Shown here in pieces: positions 61,955 through 64,000 of a stretch of DNA of 64,000 nt. The stretch's first letter is position 1. Every line of letters begins with the position of its first letter. The DNA is from an uncultured Pseudacidovorax sp. GTDB lineage: Bacteria > Pseudomonadota > Gammaproteobacteria > Burkholderiales > Burkholderiaceae_C. Below the pieces are notes generated by a model that saw nothing but the letters and a program-made list of their open reading frames with translations, did no database searches and was not told the origin of the DNA. The DNA lies in assembly GCF_913773995.1 (NCBI RefSeq), contig NZ_CAJYES010000153.1, forward strand, positions 1 through 64,000, given 5' to 3'. Position numbers and translations under genes: made by a program.

Positions 61955-63187
61955 CTAGAACAGCACCCGGCTCTTGATCGTCCCCGGCACCTTGGCCAGC
62001 GCCTCGTGCGCCACGTCGGACGAGGCAGCGTCCACGTCGGTCACCACGTAGCCGACCTTGTCGTTGGTCTGCAGGTACTGCGCGGCGATGTTGATGTGGT
62101 GGTCGGCAAAGACCTGGTTCACCGCCGACAGCACGCCCGGCACGTTGCGGTGGATGTGCAGCAGCCGGTGCTTGCCCGGATGTGCGGGCAGCGCCACCTC
62201 CGGGAAGTTGACCGAACGCGTGGTGGTGCCGTTGTCGCTGTAGCGCACCAGCTTCTCGGCCACCTCGACGCCGATGTTGGCCTGGGCCTCCATGGTCGAG
62301 CCGCCGATGTGCGGCGTAAGGATCACGTTGTCCAGCCCGCGCAGCGGCGACTGGAACTCGTCCTTGTTGCTCTTGGGTTCCTTGGGGAAGACGTCGATGG
62401 CGGCGCCCAGCAGCCGGCGCTCGCGCAGCGCGGCGGCCAGCGCCTCGATGACCACCACCGTGCCGCGCGAGGCATTGATGAGGATGGCGCCCGGCTTCAT
62501 GGTGGCGAGCTCGGCCTCGCCGATCATCCATTGCGTGGAAGGCAGCTCGGGCACATGCAGGCTCACGATGTCGGACTGGGCCAGCAGCTCGTCCAGGCTG
62601 CGGGCCTGGCGCGCATTGCCCAGCGGCAGCTTGGCCACCACGTCGTGGAAGACCACATGCATGCCCAGCGCCTCGGCCAGCACCGACAGCTGCGCGCCGA
62701 TGGAGCCGTAGCCCACGATGCCCAGCGTCTTGCCACGGATCTCGAAGGCGTTCTCGGCCGTCTTGAGCCAGCCGCCGCGGTGGGCGGCGGCGTTCTTCTC
62801 GGGCACCCCGCGCAGCAGCAGGATGGCCTCGGCCAGCACCAGCTCGGCCACCGAGCGGGTGTTGGAGTACGGTGCGTTGAACACGGCCACGCCATGCTCG
62901 CGCGCCGCGTCCAGGTCGATCTGGTTGGTGCCGATGCAGAAGGCGCCCACGGCCACCAGCTTGGGCGCGGCCGCGAACACCTCGGCCGTGAGCTGCGTGC
63001 GCGAGCGGATGCCCAGGAAGTGCACGTCCGCCAACCGAGCCTTGAGCTCCTCGCCCTCCAGGGCGCCCGGCAGCGTCTCCACCTGGGTATAGCCGGAGGC
63101 CTGCAGCAGTTCGACCGCGGAAGGATGGATGCCTTCCAGCAACAGGAACTTGATCTTGGCCTTGTCCAGCGAGGTGGTCTTCGTCAT
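61955..63187 (-). CDS. serA: D-3-phosphoglycerate dehydrogenase
   Basis: This 410-aa enzyme (same length as E. coli SerA) oxidises 3-phosphoglycerate in serine synthesis. It has the catalytic domains with Rossmann motif 'VGYGSIGAQLS', conserved 'NASRGTVV', His in 'LTPHIGGSTMEAQ', and a C-terminal ACT domain ('HINIAAQYLQTNDKVGYVV') for serine feedback. ATG 63187 is preferred over the TTG at 63211 used in the track. It is divergent from the solute-binding gene with a 200-bp spacer. Confidence 0.95.
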   Translation of the reverse strand: MTKTTSLDKAKIKFLLLEGIHPSAVELLQASGYTQVETLPGALEGEELKARLADVHFLGIRSRTQLTAEVFAAAPKLVAVGAFCIGTNQIDLDAAREHGVAVFNAPYSNTRSVAELVLAEAILLLRGVPEKNAAAHRGGWLKTAENAFEIRGKTLGIVGYGSIGAQLSVLAEALGMHVVFHDVVAKLPLGNARQARSLDELLAQSDIVSLHVPELPSTQWMIGEAELATMKPGAILINASRGTVVVIEALAAALRERRLLGAAIDVFPKEPKSNKDEFQSPLRGLDNVILTPHIGGSTMEAQANIGVEVAEKLVRYSDNGTTTRSVNFPEVALPAHPGKHRLLHIHRNVPGVLSAVNQVFADHHINIAAQYLQTNDKVGYVVTDVDAASSDVAHEALAKVPGTIKSRVLF

Positions 63188-63251
63188 GCCCGGCATCAAC
63201 ACGTTTGTCAAAACGGTCGAGTATGGTTCAAGCCTGCTGCACCGCCGCAGC

Positions 63252-63273
63252 GCGGCCGGCCCGCCCCGGCCGC
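63252..63273. other. GC-rich dyad in the serA / ABC receptor spacer
   Basis: Perfect 8-bp arms GCGGCCGG/CCGGCCGC flank a 6-nt loop. The adjacent AAAAA is on the wrong side for a plus-strand terminator. It might be a protein site or a structured serA leader. Confidence 0.35.
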
Positions 63274-63331
63274 AAAAAGGGTTTCCCCGCTTGAGCAGTC
63301 ACCGCCTGCCATGCGACAACCCGCCGTCTTG

Positions 63332-63349
63332 CTGTCACAGAACAGCCAT
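63332..63349 (+). promoter_or_regulatory. Pho-box-like site upstream of the ABC receptor gene
   Basis: CTGTCAC-AGAA-CAGCCAT resembles the PhoB consensus of two 7-bp CTGTCAT halves 11 bp apart; the first half has one and the second two mismatches. A TGTAAT hexamer (63364-63369) 14 bp downstream could be the -10. E. coli ugpB is PhoB-controlled, which fits. Confidence 0.4.
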
Positions 63350-63387
63350 AGTCTCTTCACTTTTGTAATTCGCATCCAGGAGTCTTC

Positions 63388-64000
63388 ATGCGATTCACGC
63401 AACTTGCTGCAGCCGCCACCGTGGCCGTCATGGCCGCCGTTCCGGCGCACGCACAGACCGAGATCCAGTGGTGGCACGCCATGAGCGGCCCGCTGGGCGA
63501 GTGGGTCAATGACCTCGCCAAGCAGTACAACGAAAGTCAGAAGGAATACAAGGTCGTCCCCACCTTCAAGGGCACCTATGACGAGTCGATGACGGCCGCC
63601 ATCGCCGCCTTCCGCTCGGGCAATGCGCCGCACATCCTGCAGGTCTTCGAAGTGGGCACCGCCACCATGATGGCCTCCAAGGCCGCGATCAAGCCGGTGG
63701 CCGAGGTGATGAAGGAAAGCGGCGTGAGCTTCGACCCGAAGGCCTACATCCCTGCCGTGGCCGGCTACTACACGGCCCCCAACGGCCAGATGCTGAGCCT
63801 GCCCTTCAACAGCTCGACGACCATCTTCTACTACAACAAGGACGCCTTCAAGGCGGCCGGCCTCGACCCCGAGAAGGCGCCCAAGACCTGGCCCGAGGTC
63901 GTCGCCGCCGCCGCGAAGCTCAAGGCCAGCGGCCACAAGTGCCCCTTCACCACCAGCTGGATCAGCTGGACGCAGCTGGAGAGCTTCTCGACCTGGCACA
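63388..64000 (+). CDS. ugpB: ABC transporter substrate-binding protein, glycerol-3-phosphate type (partial)
   Basis: The reading frame starts at ATG 63388, after CAGGAG, and runs off the window (204 codons seen, so no ORF-track entry). It has a signal peptide ending 'PAHAQT' and 'EIQWWHAMSGPLGEWVNDLA', 'FRSGNAPHILQVFEVGTATM' and 'PFNSSTTIFYYNKDAF', the pattern of UgpB receptors for sn-glycerol-3-phosphate and glycerophosphodiesters. The permease and ATPase genes would follow outside the window. A sugar receptor of the same family is the alternative. Confidence 0.85.
   Translation, partial: MRFTQLAAAATVAVMAAVPAHAQTEIQWWHAMSGPLGEWVNDLAKQYNESQKEYKVVPTFKGTYDESMTAAIAAFRSGNAPHILQVFEVGTATMMASKAAIKPVAEVMKESGVSFDPKAYIPAVAGYYTAPNGQMLSLPFNSSTTIFYYNKDAFKAAGLDPEKAPKTWPEVVAAAAKLKASGHKCPFTTSWISWTQLESFSTWH

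Noticed and set aside
63206-63211. TTGACA on the minus strand just upstream of serA
   Set aside because: Perfect -35 hexamer, but a -10 at 17 bp would lie inside the serA start; no TATAAT-like hexamer is found there.
63252-63283. Hairpin followed by AAAAA as terminator
   Set aside because: The A-run would be a T-run only upstream of the stem on the minus strand, the wrong order for a Rho-independent terminator in either direction.
1-64000. tRNA or rRNA genes
   Set aside because: I looked for cloverleaf-like and rRNA-conserved segments in the intergenic spacers and saw none; a tRNAscan-SE run would settle it.

Overview
The window is a dense, high-GC stretch of bacterial chromosome. Gene families and gene order point to Burkholderiales, most likely Comamonadaceae (an Acidovorax/Variovorax-like organism). 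Supporting signs are the soluble NAD-dependent formate dehydrogenase fdsGBAD, a Bug-type solute-binding protein, DUF3460 ahead of scpA, the gpmA / rhodanese-grxC-secB-gpsA divergon, the ubiE-Tim44-ubiJ-ubiB block, and fmdB-DUF502-aspS-nudB. No species can be assigned from the sequence alone. I see no rRNA, tRNA, CRISPR array, transposase or prophage gene. Most lines of the ORF track are antisense or frame-shifted shadows of about 65 real genes.

Layout. 0.1-3.5 kb (minus): a shikimate-type MFS symporter and a 3-dehydroshikimate dehydratase, a small aromatic-precursor catabolic operon. 3.7-11.2 kb (minus): formate dehydrogenase fdsG-B-A-D and an upstream LysR regulator, separated by about 1.1 kb of repeats and one possible 34-aa membrane peptide. 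11.4-12.4 kb: the Fe-S carrier ApbC. 12.5-18.3 kb: an aa3-type cytochrome oxidase island (CopD-like, DUF2231, subunit II, fused subunit I-III, a small membrane protein, CtaG). 18.5-23.5 kb: acetoacetyl-CoA synthetase, a Bug receptor, an AraC regulator and an NTF2-like protein. 23.7-25.4 kb: NAD-isocitrate dehydrogenase and YceH, divergent from metG (25.5-27.6 kb). 27.7-29.9 kb: a secreted alpha/beta hydrolase and small lipoproteins. 29.9-36.6 kb: housekeeping genes (DUF3460-scpA, gpsA, secB, grxC, rhodanese, gpmA, ctpA, moeB).

36.6-44.0 kb is an envelope/stress-type island: an AsmA protein, several small membrane proteins, a stand-alone receiver, a NarL-type response regulator divergent from its probable CHASE3 histidine kinase, then a DUF1328 / DUF883 / YqjE / YqjK-like / ferritin-like run. 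60.9-44.0 kb (minus) is a run of sixteen co-oriented genes, many overlapping by 4 nt. It holds a 1292-aa FAD/Fe-S oxidoreductase, HIT, DUF971, ubiquinone genes ubiE, ubiJ and ubiB with a Tim44-like protein, a Na+/solute symporter, fmdB, DUF502, aspS, then nudB and folE (consecutive pterin/folate steps), a blue-light BLUF sensor and DUF429. The window ends with VOC and DUF488 proteins, serA, and the start of a divergent glycerol-3-phosphate-type ABC receptor gene preceded by a Pho-box-like site.

The points I find least ordinary are the repeat-packed spacer between lysR and fds, a perfect dyad upstream of lysR, hydrophilic dyad-centred insertions inside two adjacent cytochrome oxidase genes, the folE-BLUF coupling, the stress island, and several very small genes missed by the ORF track. 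I did not find a clearly new multi-gene defence or mobile system.
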